64,000 nucleotides of DNA from Pelistega sp. (GCA_030538255.1 JAUNUI010000016.1:1-64000), one strand, 5' to 3'. Shown: positions 18,399-28,198, counted from the stretch's first letter. Notes: generated from the sequence alone by a model not told the origin. Translations and numbers: made by a program.

Positions 18399-19430
18399 TT
18401 ATTGATTTACCACAGGCGGAATAAATGTCGCCGAGCTTGCTACTTCTTTAAGGGTTTTCATAGGCATCATGCCTGCCACCATAACCATATAATCATCAAT
18501 ACGATGGGCATACATAGACGTACTATGTAATTGCATCATTGGCTCAATACTTAAAAGTTTCTCCTGCTCACTCAGCTTCTGGATAAAGATTGAAAATACC
18601 GACAAACCATCACTCAGTACCAGCTGAATAGTCGACGGCGACGTCCCTGTTCCTAATTGTTGACTACTTAATATCTCAAAGCCATCAGGAAAGCTAAAGC
18701 GCCAGCCTGATTTCTGTAGATTAACTGACACTCTCTCTGGTGTCTTCACTAATAGAGATGTTACTTCAACTGAAGGACTTGCTTGCGCAACATCCACATC
18801 AGCTCCGAAACGCACCTCATTAAATCGGGTATAAACCATAAATCGCTTACTTGGGTCAATCACATGACGCTCTAGTAAAAGCGAGTTTTCCGTGTCCACA
18901 CAGAAATACCAATTGGGTCTGTCGGCCTCAATAGATATCACACTATATGGGGTACATAGTCTATCAGCCAAGTGTTTCGCTTCATTTATTTGAAACCCTC
19001 GGTAATATTTATTTAAATCATTCGCCTTCGTTAAAACAGCGGGAAACAATGCGGGCATAGAACTCACTGCATAGGCCAGATGCGCTTGCGGTAGTAACTC
19101 ATACCAATCTTGATTCTGACGAATAAGCTCAACTCCAGGATAGGCTGAAGAGATAGTTCTTTGCTTTAAACCCAAACCATCCTGCACAGAAATTGTCTGC
19201 AAATCTTCTACCTGCCCCCCATTCGAGAGTGTATAAGAGCCGCTATAGTCCACACTGTGCGCAGCCTGCTCAATTTCTTGCAACAGAAGATTCAAATCGC
19301 CGACCGCTTGAGCAAAAGCGACTGGCGTATTGGTCTGAGCCCAGCTAATAGGTGTCGCCGCTGTCAATAAACTTAAAGAAGCGAATGCCCAAACAAAATA
19401 AACCAAAACCGATATCACTATGCGCTTCAT
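18399..19430 (-). CDS. rseB: RseB/MucB sigma-E regulatory protein
   Basis: 343 residues with an N-terminal signal sequence (hydrophobic residues about 5-25). The two-domain MucB/RseB fold is recognisable from YSGSYTLSNGG (LolA-like N-terminal domain) and FDG/GFEILSSQQLG to MVVAGMMP in the C-terminal domain. In this family the periplasmic protein binds the anti-sigma factor and senses lipoprotein or LPS stress. The start codon overlaps the rseA stop (ATGA), so the genes are coupled. Confidence 0.9.
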   Translation of the reverse strand: MKRIVISVLVYFVWAFASLSLLTAATPISWAQTNTPVAFAQAVGDLNLLLQEIEQAAHSVDYSGSYTLSNGGQVEDLQTISVQDGLGLKQRTISSAYPGVELIRQNQDWYELLPQAHLAYAVSSMPALFPAVLTKANDLNKYYRGFQINEAKHLADRLCTPYSVISIEADRPNWYFCVDTENSLLLERHVIDPSKRFMVYTRFNEVRFGADVDVAQASPSVEVTSLLVKTPERVSVNLQKSGWRFSFPDGFEILSSQQLGTGTSPSTIQLVLSDGLSVFSIFIQKLSEQEKLLSIEPMMQLHSTSMYAHRIDDYMVMVAGMMPMKTLKEVASSATFIPPVVNQ

Positions 19431-20305
19431 GGTGCTGTTACCCCGCGCAAACTGACCGGGACGGTTAGACGCGTTCCCGCTGAACGATTATGCTGCTCTA
19501 TTAAGGTTTTAAAATGGTTTTGCCAAAGCGCCTGAGGCGTCTGATGATGAAGAAACTCGTCAATCGGCTCAGCGGTTTCAGCTAAGCTCATCGAGCTTAA
19601 TGTTTCTTCCTGCGCTTGAGCAGTGGACATGTGCTTCGTCGTATGGCTACGCCTATCAACCGATGCATCAGTGAAGGCAAAATCCCTAAATTGGCTAAGA
19701 TCTACTTGTTCAACGCCAGGCGTCACAAACTCTTTAATCTGAGCCACTTTATCAGGTGCAAAAGCCATATACAGCCCCTTGCTTGGCGCGGTCTCAGCGC
19801 TTGCCACCTCTGCCATTGCAGCACTCTCCTGAGATTTCTGAATACGACTCGTGGGCGCAGGACGTGCTGCCATCATAGAATTTACACCTGAACTCGCACT
19901 CAGTGGCGTGCTTGCTGATGGCGCAGGCGCTTGAACCAAGGCTGGCGCTTGTTCAAGCGTTTCATCCATTGCATTCTGAGAAAACAACCATACCCCTACA
20001 CTCAGCATTAAGCTCGCGGCAATACTCAAGCCCCAAGGCCAAAGCGACTGCCGCTTAAGCTGATGCACGGGCTCTTGTTCTAAAGCTTTGCTGAGACGGG
20101 CATAAAACATCTCGGATGGTTGAAAAGCTAACTCTTGCTTACGCATAACGTCACCGATCAGATGATACTGATCCCAAACTTGGCGGCCATAAGGCATATC
20201 CAAATTCATCGGGTCAAAATCACTCGGTTCATTATCCATTAATACGGATACTGACTCATCCCAAGGATTATCATCGAATTTATCGGTTGAGCTCTCTTCT
20301 ACCAC
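19427..20305 (-). CDS. rseA: RseA/MucA-type anti-sigma-E factor
   Basis: 292 residues, starting with GTG at 20305 inside the end of rpoE. The cytoplasmic N-terminal part has the anti-sigma signature VWDQYHLIGDVMR (about 43-55); one transmembrane helix follows (WPWGLSIAASLMLSVGVWLF, about 88-107), then an Ala/Pro/Ser-rich periplasmic part. The protein holds RpoE at the membrane until regulated proteolysis. The location between rpoE and rseB supports the call; the C-terminal half is poorly conserved, as usual. Confidence 0.9.
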   Translation of the reverse strand: MVEESSTDKFDDNPWDESVSVLMDNEPSDFDPMNLDMPYGRQVWDQYHLIGDVMRKQELAFQPSEMFYARLSKALEQEPVHQLKRQSLWPWGLSIAASLMLSVGVWLFSQNAMDETLEQAPALVQAPAPSASTPLSASSGVNSMMAARPAPTSRIQKSQESAAMAEVASAETAPSKGLYMAFAPDKVAQIKEFVTPGVEQVDLSQFRDFAFTDASVDRRSHTTKHMSTAQAQEETLSSMSLAETAEPIDEFLHHQTPQALWQNHFKTLIEQHNRSAGTRLTVPVSLRGVTAP

Positions 20306-20898
20306 CTTTTTTCTCCCCCTTGCAACAAGACAGGTTTTAGACGTGCAGCAATCGCTTCCCGTGCTCTAAAAATTCGCGAGCGTACCGTGCCTATAGGGGT
20401 TTGCATCTGGGCCGCTATTGCATCATAACTTAAGCCTTCAAGTTCACGTAGCTCCAAAGCTTGACGCAACTCATCAGGCAATTCACTCAGACTTTGCTGA
20501 ATCACTTGAACAATTTCTTGGTTCACAAAATTGCTTTCAGGCGTATGACTATCTATTAGACTCGGGTTAATAGTCAAAGTTCCCTCATCTAAAGAAATTT
20601 TTTCATCAGGTAATAAGGAACGCTTTAGATGCTTCTCCACATAGGAATGCGTGCAATTAATCGCTATTCGATAGAGCCAAGTGTAAAAGGCGCTTTCACC
20701 CTTGAAGTTAGGAATTGCTCGATAGGCCTTGATGAAGGTTTCTTGGGCAATATCTTCTATTTCAGCGGGTTGGCGCACTAAGCGGGCAATAATACTCATG
20801 ACCTTGCGCTGATACTTCAGCACTAATAGGTCAAAGGCTTTCTTATCGCCCTCTTGCACTCGTTTGACTAATCGAAGATCAATATCTTGCTCAGGCAT
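20299..20898 (-). CDS. rpoE: RNA polymerase sigma factor RpoE (AlgU)
   Basis: 199 residues. Region 2 (FDLLVLKYQRKVMSIIARLV, then DIAQETFIKAYRAI and FYTWLYRIAINC) and region 4 (LREALELRELEGLSYDEIA-type helix-turn-helix, ending IGTVRSRIFRARE) are typical ECF sigma-E. It directs the envelope-stress regulon. It overlaps rseA by 7 bases. The preceding small YgfX-like gene ends only 15 bp upstream, so the sigma operon may be partly read from fabF-side transcription. Confidence 0.97.
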   Translation of the reverse strand: MPEQDIDLRLVKRVQEGDKKAFDLLVLKYQRKVMSIIARLVRQPAEIEDIAQETFIKAYRAIPNFKGESAFYTWLYRIAINCTHSYVEKHLKRSLLPDEKISLDEGTLTINPSLIDSHTPESNFVNQEIVQVIQQSLSELPDELRQALELRELEGLSYDAIAAQMQTPIGTVRSRIFRAREAIAARLKPVLLQGGEKRW

Positions 20899-20913
20899 AA
20901 GTCAATCTTACCT

Positions 20914-21360
20914 TTACGCAAGCTGTTGCCAACGCTTAGCGTGAAGCAACACGTTTAGACGGCGCCAAGCTGTCTTACTCATGGCAAACTGCCATAAATT
21001 AAGCCGACGCTTTCGCCCACGGGCATCAATCAGTTGAATATGATACCAAAAGGGACCACGCGCTGCTTGATGCAGCTGATAATAACGTGAGCTACCATGC
21101 TCTTGCCAACACCAATCACCAGGCCCAAAGTCTAGACGTGCCATGTGATGAGCTTGTGCTGAAGGCAAGCGCTGAAGTAGGATGAAGATGCATAGGCCAA
21201 GCATTGCAGCATGCCAGCCTAGAAGAATATAGAAAGCTAAACTGAGCAGAGTTGCTCGGTAGAAGGTCAAGAGTGGCACTGGACGCAAGCTAATTGTATG
21301 CGTCCAGCGCGAAGAAGAGTGTTCGTACTCTTGAGCCGCCAAATTACACTCGTTTGACAA
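20914..21360 (-). CDS. YgfX-like small membrane protein
   Basis: 148 residues if translation starts with the TTG at 21360, which lies 17 bases inside fabF; later starts are possible. Two close hydrophobic helices (about 28-63) are followed by a soluble part with the pattern GRKRRLNLWQFAMSKTAWRR, which resembles the YgfX/CptA family. In E. coli that protein is paired with SdhE and affects cell-division and cytoskeletal proteins; no sdhE neighbour is present here. A gene of this kind commonly sits between fabF and rpoE in betaproteobacteria. Function in this context is unknown. Confidence 0.65.
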   Translation of the reverse strand: MSNECNLAAQEYEHSSSRWTHTISLRPVPLLTFYRATLLSLAFYILLGWHAAMLGLCIFILLQRLPSAQAHHMARLDFGPGDWCWQEHGSSRYYQLHQAARGPFWYHIQLIDARGRKRRLNLWQFAMSKTAWRRLNVLLHAKRWQQLA

Positions 21361-22573
21361 TCATGGAGCCGTTGGTTCCACCAAAGCCGAATGAATTCGA
21401 CAAGGCATAGTCAATTTTTAAATCACGTGCTTGATTCGCGCAGTAATCTAAATCACACTCTGGGTCTTGATTAAAGATATTAATAGTTGGAGGCGATACT
21501 TGATTATGCACAGCCAATGTCGTGAATACCGCTTCGATACCACCCGCAGCACCCAATAAGTGACCTGTCATTGACTTGGTTGAGTTCACCACAACCTTAT
21601 GCGCATGCTCACCTAAGGCTAATTTTAAGGCTTCAGTTTCGTTCTTATCACCCAGTGGTGTTGAAGTACCATGCGCATTCACGTACTGAATTTGATCCGC
21701 ATTGATACCTGCATTACGCACTGCATTCAGAATGCCACGACGTGGGCCATCACGGTCTGGCGCCGTAATATGGTGTGCATCAGAGCTCATACCATAACCT
21801 ACAAACTCACCATAAATACGCGCGCCGCGCTTAACCGCATGTTCATATTCTTCAAGCACTAACACCCCTGCTCCCTCCCCAAGGACAAAACCATCACGGT
21901 CAATATCCCATGGACGAGATGCCGTTGCCGGGTCATCATTACGAGTTGATAAAGCACGCATTGCCGCGAAACCACCGATACCTAATGGCGAAACGGTTGA
22001 TTCAGCACCACCCGCAATCATCACATCGCTATCTCCGTATTCGATGAGACGCGCAGCATCACCAATTGAGTGTAGACCCGTAGTACATGCAGATACTACC
22101 GCATAGCTTGGACCCTTCAGACCTAACATAATTGATACTTGACCTGAAATCAGGTTAATCAATGAAGCAGGTACAAAATAAGGGGAAATACGACGCGGAC
22201 CCTTGGCCAAGTACTCAGTTTGAGTTTCCTCAATACGGTTAAGACCACCAATGCCTGAGCTAACGATAACACCAATACGCTCAGCGTTCACTTGGTTAAT
22301 ATCAAGACCTGAATCACGCCATGCATCTAGAGAAGCGGCAATACCATAATGGATAAAGGTATCCATCTGTTTGACTTCTTTCGCACTAATATATTGCGTA
22401 GGGTCAAAGTCTTTCACTTCGCCTGCAATTTGTGAATTAAATCCGCTAGCGTCAAAACGAGTAATATTCGTGATGCCTGAGCGACCATTAACGATATTAT
22501 CCCATGCCTGAGCAATCGTATTACCCACAGGAGAAATAATACCCAAACCAGTAATTACAACACGTCTTTTCAC
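21344..22573 (-). CDS. fabF: Beta-ketoacyl-ACP synthase II FabF
   Basis: 409 residues. The condensing-enzyme triad is Cys163 (SACTTGLHSIG), His301 (NAHGTSTPLGD) and His338 (KSMTGHLLGAAG). The enzyme extends acyl-ACP with malonyl-ACP in type II fatty-acid synthesis. It follows acpP across a 220-bp gap that contains a terminator-like hairpin. Confidence 0.97.
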   Translation of the reverse strand: MKRRVVITGLGIISPVGNTIAQAWDNIVNGRSGITNITRFDASGFNSQIAGEVKDFDPTQYISAKEVKQMDTFIHYGIAASLDAWRDSGLDINQVNAERIGVIVSSGIGGLNRIEETQTEYLAKGPRRISPYFVPASLINLISGQVSIMLGLKGPSYAVVSACTTGLHSIGDAARLIEYGDSDVMIAGGAESTVSPLGIGGFAAMRALSTRNDDPATASRPWDIDRDGFVLGEGAGVLVLEEYEHAVKRGARIYGEFVGYGMSSDAHHITAPDRDGPRRGILNAVRNAGINADQIQYVNAHGTSTPLGDKNETEALKLALGEHAHKVVVNSTKSMTGHLLGAAGGIEAVFTTLAVHNQVSPPTINIFNQDPECDLDYCANQARDLKIDYALSNSFGFGGTNGSMIVKRV

Positions 22574-22740
22574 TGAAGACTCCTACTTACTCTAGTTTTA
22601 AACTCTGTTTATTAGTTAAGCAAAAAACGCTTTGGAAAGACCCTGTATTTAATTCTCTAGTTCATTAAGAATAATTGAATAAAGAAGAATTTCACATCAG
22701 AAATACCTTAGAAAGGCTTTCCAAAAACGCTCTTTGAGAA

Positions 22741-22784
22741 AAGCCTAGCATTAGCACTAGTGAAACTAGAACAATACTAGGCTT
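22741..22784 (-). terminator. Terminator-like hairpin downstream of acpP
   Basis: AAGCCTAG and CTAGGCTT form an 8-bp outer stem around a loop with an inner CTAGTTTCACTAG hairpin; the minus strand then continues TTTCTC. It sits about 10 bp after the acpP stop and may set the high acpP to fabF expression ratio. Confidence 0.6.
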
Positions 22785-22793
22785 ATCGTGATA

Positions 22794-23030
22794 TTAGGCT
22801 TTGTGAGCTTCGATAAAATCAATCGCTTTTTGGACTGTTGTGATTGTTTCAGCTTCCTCATCAGTGATGTTCGCTTCGAATTCATCTTCAAAAGCCATCA
22901 CTAATTCCACCATATCTAGTGAATCTGCACCCAAATCGTCAAGAAATGAAGATTCATTTTTGATTTCGGCTTCGCTTACACCTAACTGATTTGCGACGAT
23001 TTTCTTGACGCGTTGTTCGATGCTATCCAT
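22794..23030 (-). CDS. acpP: Acyl carrier protein
   Basis: 78 residues, strongly acidic. The phosphopantetheine attachment site is Ser37 in [14 protein letters not shown] carries growing acyl chains between the Fab enzymes. It follows fabG across 231 bp of AT-rich sequence, probably with its own promoter, since ACP is needed in excess. Confidence 0.98.
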   Translation of the reverse strand: MDSIEQRVKKIVANQLGVSEAEIKNESSFLDDLGADSLDMVELVMAFEDEFEANITDEEAETITTVQKAIDFIEAHKA

Positions 23031-23261
23031 TTAACTCTCCAAAAACGGGATCTAATCCCAAAAGTTATAGCCACTGCAAAGCAAACGGCTGTAATGACAA
23101 AAAACGATCTGATTAGTTTGGAAGGACCAATCAAACCATGAAAAGATTGCAAACAAGTTCTTGCTAGTTTGCATTTTATAAAAAATTGATAAGGTTTTTG
23201 CTAAAAATTTATCAATCCGAAAAATTAAATTACCACTTCTTGACAAGCCTTGCGACTTGGT

Positions 23262-24005
23262 TTAGGACATGTACATGCCACCATTCACGTGCACAGTCGT
23301 TCCTGTAATGTACGCAGCACCAGGACTCGCTAAGAAAGCGACGGCATGCGCGACATCACTGGCTTGACCTAAACGACCTAAAGGAATCTGTGATAACAAG
23401 GCTTCAGTGGCTTGCTCACCCAGTGCACGCGTCATGTCGGTATCAATAAAACCTGGCGCCACGCAGTTCACAGTAATATTACGGCTACCGATTTCGCGTG
23501 CTAAGGCACGACTTAAACCAGATACCGCGGCTTTAGCAGCAGCATAGTTGGCTTGACCTGGATTGCCACTTGAACCCACCACGGAAGTCACATTGATAAT
23601 ACGTCCACCGCGTGCTTTCATCATCGGCTTAATCACACCACGGCATAAGCGAAAAACTGCACTCAGATTGGTATCAATCACCGCATCCCAATCTTCGTCC
23701 TTCATACGCATAATCAAGCCATCACGCGTGATACCCGCATTATTAACTAAAATATGGGGACCACCCTCTTTAGCGAGTTCAGCCAATAAAGCATCACAAG
23801 CGGCCGCATCGGTCACATTCAACACAACACCACGACCACCAAGCGCTGATAGCTGTTCAGTGATGCCTTGTGCACCAGCTTCGCTTGTCGCTGTTCCCAC
23901 AACTGTAGCACCACGATTCGCTAATTCTAAAGCAATTGCTTGGCCAAGACCACGACTTGCGCCCGTTACTAAAGCAATTTGACCCGTTAAATCTTTCTCT
24001 GACAT
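23262..24005 (-). CDS. fabG: 3-oxoacyl-ACP reductase FabG
   Basis: 247 residues, short-chain dehydrogenase fold. The cofactor motif TGASRGLG (14-21), NNAG (88-91) and the catalytic Ser141, Tyr154 and Lys158 (YAAAK) are all present. It reduces 3-ketoacyl-ACP with NADPH. It starts 11 bp after fabD on the same strand. Confidence 0.97.
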   Translation of the reverse strand: MSEKDLTGQIALVTGASRGLGQAIALELANRGATVVGTATSEAGAQGITEQLSALGGRGVVLNVTDAAACDALLAELAKEGGPHILVNNAGITRDGLIMRMKDEDWDAVIDTNLSAVFRLCRGVIKPMMKARGGRIINVTSVVGSSGNPGQANYAAAKAAVSGLSRALAREIGSRNITVNCVAPGFIDTDMTRALGEQATEALLSQIPLGRLGQASDVAHAVAFLASPGAAYITGTTVHVNGGMYMS

Positions 24006-24016
24006 CTTGTTATTCC

Positions 24017-24949
24017 TTAATTCGTTAAGCTAGCTTTAACACTTTCTAATGAAGCAGGATCATTAATTGCGAGTGCGGTTAATTCAGGTGCAATGCGCTT
24101 GACTAAGCCAGTTAATACCTTGCCTGGACCACATTCAACAATATGGGTAACACCTTGCGCTTGCATGGCTTGAATCGTCTCTACCCAGCGCACCGCATGC
24201 CAAGCTTGGCGTACTAGAGCGTCTTTAATGCCAGCTACATCATTAATTATAGCCACATCCACATTATTAATAACCTCAATGCATGGCGCTTGCATAGTAA
24301 CATTGGCCAAAGCCTGCTCTAATACTTGTGCTGCGGGTTGTAATAATGAAGAATGGAATGGCGCTGAAACAGGCAAGACTAAAGCACGCTTAGCGCCTGC
24401 TTGTTTGGCTAATTCACATGCACGCTCAACGGCTGCTTTACTACCCGCAATAACCACTTGTGCGGGTGCATTAAAATTAACCGCTTCAACCACTTCACCT
24501 TGAGCAGCCTGTTCGCAAACTTGACGCACGGTATCATCGTCTAAGCCTAACACAGCGGCCATTGAACCCGTACCCACAGGTACCGCTTGTTGCATAGCAT
24601 CGGCACGGATACGCACCAGACGCACAGCATCTTCTAAGCTTAAAGCACCTGCTGCTGTTAAAGCGGTATATTCACCTAAACTATGGCCCGCCATAATATC
24701 CGCAGGACGACCACCTGCGGCTAACCAGGCTTGGTACATGGCATAGCTTGCTGCCAACATCACTGGTTGCGTATTCGTGGTTAAATTTAATTGTTCAGCC
24801 GGACCTTGTGCAATCAATTGCTGCAAATCTTGATTAATCGCGGCACTCGCAGCGCTAATCGTTTCTTGAACGACCGCTACATCAGCCCAAGCATCTAACA
24901 TACCAACGGCTTGTGAACCTTGACCTGGGAATACAAATGCTACTTTCAT
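24017..24949 (-). CDS. fabD: Malonyl-CoA:ACP transacylase FabD
   Basis: 310 residues. FPGQGSQAVGM near the N-terminus and the nucleophile Ser90 in GHSLGEYTA identify the enzyme; the catalytic His lies in SAPFHSSLL. It loads malonyl groups onto ACP. Order fabH-fabD-fabG is the standard proteobacterial cluster. Confidence 0.97.
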   Translation of the reverse strand: MKVAFVFPGQGSQAVGMLDAWADVAVVQETISAASAAINQDLQQLIAQGPAEQLNLTTNTQPVMLAASYAMYQAWLAAGGRPADIMAGHSLGEYTALTAAGALSLEDAVRLVRIRADAMQQAVPVGTGSMAAVLGLDDDTVRQVCEQAAQGEVVEAVNFNAPAQVVIAGSKAAVERACELAKQAGAKRALVLPVSAPFHSSLLQPAAQVLEQALANVTMQAPCIEVINNVDVAIINDVAGIKDALVRQAWHAVRWVETIQAMQAQGVTHIVECGPGKVLTGLVKRIAPELTALAINDPASLESVKASLTN

Positions 24950-25057
24950 TGGGTTTATCTCTCTTATTTGTTGGTTTATCGTTATTTTATCTGTATAAGT
25001 CAGCTATATCGCTATACTACAGGCATAACCATACAGTAGTTATCTTACAGTTTAACG

Positions 25058-26032
25058 TTATAGTTTAACTAATACCGAACCCCAAGTGAAGCCACCACCT
25101 ACACCTTGCAATAAAGCATATTGCCCCGATTGCAGACGACCATCGCGGCGCGCCGCATCAAACGCTAAGGGCACACTTGCTGCCGAGGTATTGGCATGCT
25201 GATCAACTGTCACCACAACACGCTCACTTGGGAAACCTAATTTACGGCCCAAGGCATTAATAATACGGACATTCGCTTGGTGCGGTACCATCCAGTCCAC
25301 TTGGGATAAATCCATGCCTGCCTTAGCGCATACAATCCGCGCAGACTCTTCCAACGCAGTCACCGCTTTCTTAAACACCGCTTGACCATCCATACGTAAG
25401 AAGGGATCGCCCACGACTTGACCGTTATGAATGCATCCTTGGGTATGTAGAATCGTATGAAGATCGCCCTCAGCATCCAATTGCGTCGCCACAATACCAG
25501 GCTCATCGCTGGCCTTAAGAATCATCGCACCCGCACCGTCACCGAACAACACACATGTACCACGATCATTCCAATCCAGAATACGGGTAAAAATTTCAGC
25601 ACCAATCACTAAGGCGCAACTCGCATTACCCGCACGGATAAAGCTATCCGCCGTGGTTAAGGCATATACAAAGCCACTGCAAACCGCTTGCACGTCAAAC
25701 GCCGCCCCACCCTTGATGCCAAGTTTGGACTGCACAATACAAGCGGTACTCGGGAAAATATAGTCGGGAGTTGATGTGGCTAAAATAATGAGGTCAATCT
25801 CATTCGCATCGATGCCTGCACTTTCAATCGCTTTACGTGCAGCTGCTGTTGCTAAATCACTCGTCGCCATGGAGTCATCAGCGATATGGCGCTGCTTAAT
25901 CCCCGTACGCGAGACAATCCATTCATCTGAAGTTTCTAAGCCCTTCTGAGCGAGTTTTTTTGCCAGTTCATCATTACTGACAATATGTTCGGGCAAAGCA
26001 CTGCCTGAGCCGATAATTTTTGCAAAACGCAT
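25058..26032 (-). CDS. fabH: Beta-ketoacyl-ACP synthase III FabH
   Basis: 324 residues from the ATG at 26032, which has GGAG upstream; an ATG at 26068 would add 12 residues of non-family sequence. Catalytic Cys118 lies in DVQAVCSGF, with His in VPHQANVRI and Asn in [10 protein letters not shown]. It starts fatty-acid synthesis by joining acetyl-CoA and malonyl-ACP. It lies between plsX and fabD. Confidence 0.96.
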   Translation of the reverse strand: MRFAKIIGSGSALPEHIVSNDELAKKLAQKGLETSDEWIVSRTGIKQRHIADDSMATSDLATAAARKAIESAGIDANEIDLIILATSTPDYIFPSTACIVQSKLGIKGGAAFDVQAVCSGFVYALTTADSFIRAGNASCALVIGAEIFTRILDWNDRGTCVLFGDGAGAMILKASDEPGIVATQLDAEGDLHTILHTQGCIHNGQVVGDPFLRMDGQAVFKKAVTALEESARIVCAKAGMDLSQVDWMVPHQANVRIINALGRKLGFPSERVVVTVDQHANTSAASVPLAFDAARRDGRLQSGQYALLQGVGGGFTWGSVLVKL

Positions 26033-26083
26033 AACGTCACTCCAGCAAAAAGCGCCTATTGAGGGCACTCGTTTTATTGTTAT

Positions 26084-27160
26084 TTAATTATCTTCGCAAC
26101 GGGCATTAGAAGCATCATTAAGATTACATTCTTTGCGGATATTCTCAATACCAGCTACGGTTTTCTCTTGTAATTGGCTCACCACCGCCTCACGGGCGCG
26201 CTCTATAGCAACAGCATACGCTAAAATGTCGGCCGAGCCATGACTTTTAAATACGATACCGCGTAGACCTAGCAAAGCCGCACCATTATAGCGACGGTTA
26301 TCCACTTGGTCACGGAATTTATTTAAAACTGGTTTAGCAATTAAAGCGGATAGTTTACTGTAAAAGCTACTCATAAAGTTTGCTTTAAGCATACCGCCAA
26401 TCATTTTGGCAATACCCTCAGCGGTCTTCAAGGCCACATTGCCTACAAAGCCATCGCAGACAACAACATGTGCGGTGCCTTTGAAGATATCATCACCTTC
26501 AACATTACCAATAAAGTTTAAATTGGTCTGGCGAATTAGCTCAGCAGCCTGCTTAACGACCTCATTACCCTTAATGGCTTCTTCACCAATATTGAGCAGG
26601 GCGACTTTCGGGCGCTCAACCCCCTCAAGGGCTTGCACCAAGGCACTCCCCATAATCGCAAACTGTTGCAGATGCTCAGCCGTACAATCGACATTCGCAC
26701 CAAGATCCAACATCGTTGTGCCCTTACCGAGCTGATTCGGTATAGCCGTAGCAATCGCGGGGCGATCAATACCAGGCAGAGTTTTGAGAACGAAGCGGGA
26801 GACGGCCATTAAGGCGCCAGTATTACCCGCAGAGACACAGGCATCAGCCTGTCCATCTTTGACAAGACGCGCAGCAACGCGCATAGAAGAATCTTTTTTG
26901 TGGCGCAAAGCCACCTCGACCGAATCCTCCATTGTGACCACTTCAGAAGCGTGAACAATGGTGAACTGATCTCTTTGTACAGTTTTTGCCTGCTTGGATG
27001 CCTGAACTAAGGCTTGCTTTAACGCTTGCTCAACTTGTACTTCGTCACCCACAAGCAGTAGGTGTACATCAGCGTAACGTTGGGCAATCTGCACAGCAGC
27101 CGGCACAGTGACAGGGAGACCGTGATCTCCCCCCATGCAATCAATAGCGATACGTACCAC
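26084..27160 (-). CDS. plsX: Phosphate acyltransferase PlsX
   Basis: 358 residues from a GTG at 27160, giving the family start [14 protein letters not shown]. An in-frame ATG at 27199 lies inside the loop of a terminator-like hairpin after rpmF, which argues against it. The family motifs [12 protein letters not shown] and [13 protein letters not shown] are present. PlsX makes acyl-phosphate from acyl-ACP for phospholipid synthesis. The rpmF-plsX-fabH order is conserved across proteobacteria. Confidence 0.93.
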   Translation of the reverse strand: MVRIAIDCMGGDHGLPVTVPAAVQIAQRYADVHLLLVGDEVQVEQALKQALVQASKQAKTVQRDQFTIVHASEVVTMEDSVEVALRHKKDSSMRVAARLVKDGQADACVSAGNTGALMAVSRFVLKTLPGIDRPAIATAIPNQLGKGTTMLDLGANVDCTAEHLQQFAIMGSALVQALEGVERPKVALLNIGEEAIKGNEVVKQAAELIRQTNLNFIGNVEGDDIFKGTAHVVVCDGFVGNVALKTAEGIAKMIGGMLKANFMSSFYSKLSALIAKPVLNKFRDQVDNRRYNGAALLGLRGIVFKSHGSADILAYAVAIERAREAVVSQLQEKTVAGIENIRKECNLNDASNARCEDN

Positions 27161-27182
27161 GATTAAATCGTACAAAAATAAG

Positions 27183-27216
27183 GCCTGCACCTGTAACATG
27201 AAAACCAGATGCAGGC
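27183..27216 (-). terminator. Terminator or attenuator between rpmF and plsX
   Basis: GCCTGCATCTG pairs with CAGGTGCAGGC (11-bp stem, one mismatch) around a 12-base loop, followed on the minus strand by CTTATTTTT. It could lower plsX-fab transcription relative to ribosomal protein L32. Confidence 0.65.
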
Positions 27217-27232
27217 ATTATTTTAGAAATAA

Positions 27233-27415
27233 TTATTCGTCGTTTTTAGTTTTTAATACTTTACGACCACGATACACACCATTCGGACTGATGTGATGAC
27301 GCAAGTGCAATTCACCTGTTGTTGGCTCGATAGCTGTAGGTGGATTTGTTAGGAAATCGTGTGAACGATGCATGCCGCGTTTAGACGGTGACTTTTTGTT
27401 TTGTTGAACAGCCAT
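27233..27415 (-). CDS. rpmF: 50S ribosomal protein L32
   Basis: 60 residues. [20 protein letters not shown] is the standard L32 start, and the ending [15 protein letters not shown] is typical. It follows yceD by 55 bp, the conserved yceD-rpmF-plsX arrangement. No zinc-binding Cys pairs are present, as usual for proteobacterial L32. Confidence 0.97.
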   Translation of the reverse strand: MAVQQNKKSPSKRGMHRSHDFLTNPPTAIEPTTGELHLRHHISPNGVYRGRKVLKTKNDE

Positions 27416-27470
27416 GATGACTCCAAAAAATTCTGTATCGCTAAGGTACAGTGACTAAATTAAATAGGGT

Positions 27471-28004
27471 TTACTTTTTCAGCTTCTCTAATACGGCGAA
27501 AGGAGAGGCTTCTTTCTCTAAATTATCTTCAGGTAAGGCGACCTGATCCGGGCAAATATCGTGTGTTGGCACATAGGGCAAACAGAGGATTAACTCATCT
27601 TCCACTAAGTCGAGCACATCAAGATGGGTAGAAGCTAAAATCTTCTCACTGGCATCATGATCGATTTCACCTGTGCTACCATCAACATCAAGCGCCAAGT
27701 CTTGCTCAGACTTAACCAACTCAAGTGTTGTTTCTGCATCAATTGGATAGTGAAATGCGCCCAGACAACGCTGGCACTCTACTAAGGGAGCCGCTTGAAC
27801 AGACAGTCGCAACATAGACTCACCACGAGGCGCCTTATAGCCCTGCAATGACCAATACACCATGCTTGCTTCGCCTTGACTTGCCTGCTCAGGTAAGTCC
27901 TCGATTAGACGCGTGAACGAAGCGATGGGTGCTTGACCATCAATATGTCTCTCGACTCGCACAAAATCAGCGCTATCGATAGTTAATCTCTTTGCTGTGC
28001 TCAT
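27471..28004 (-). CDS. yceD: YceD/DUF177 family protein
   Basis: About 177 residues from the ATG at 28004; an ATG at 28022 would add six residues and overlaps the first of three 20-bp boxes. The DUF177 pattern is seen in VECQRCLGAF and CLPYVPTHDICP. In plants and E. coli YceD relatives affect 23S rRNA accumulation. It is first in the rpmF/fab gene block, so its leader probably carries the main control region. Confidence 0.88.
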   Translation of the reverse strand: MSTAKRLTIDSADFVRVERHIDGQAPIASFTRLIEDLPEQASQGEASMVYWSLQGYKAPRGESMLRLSVQAAPLVECQRCLGAFHYPIDAETTLELVKSEQDLALDVDGSTGEIDHDASEKILASTHLDVLDLVEDELILCLPYVPTHDICPDQVALPEDNLEKEASPFAVLEKLKK

Positions 28005-28020
28005 AGTTTGTGCTCTTACC

Positions 28021-28093
28021 ATTAACGCCTAAGTGTTAATTTCTTGCATTAACGCCAAAGTGTTAATTCTAAAATCAACGCCAAAGTGTTAAT
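28021..28093. promoter_or_regulatory. Three 20-bp near-palindromic boxes upstream of yceD-rpmF
   Basis: Boxes at 28021-28040, 28048-28067 and 28074-28093 share the pattern ATTAAC-N8-GTTAAT (third copy ATCAAC). They are spaced 27 and 26 bp apart, between the divergent yceD and maf genes and closer to yceD. Dimeric-regulator operators are the simplest reading; in RNA each could also fold into a small hairpin with a TTTG loop. No regulator is assigned. Confidence 0.6.
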
Positions 28094-28198
28094 TTCCAAT
28101 ATATTACGATATATGTGTATGGATTATGTTCTGCCTATACACAAATCTCGGAAAACATAGGATAATAACCTGTTATTCCAATTTGGTCAAATAAAACA

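Noticed and set aside
23563-23982. 139-codon plus-strand frame inside fabG
   Set aside because: Shadow of a gene with intact catalytic residues.
28021-28093. CRISPR-like reading of the three 20-bp boxes
   Set aside because: Only three units, 6-7 bp spacers and no cas genes; an operator-like array fits better.
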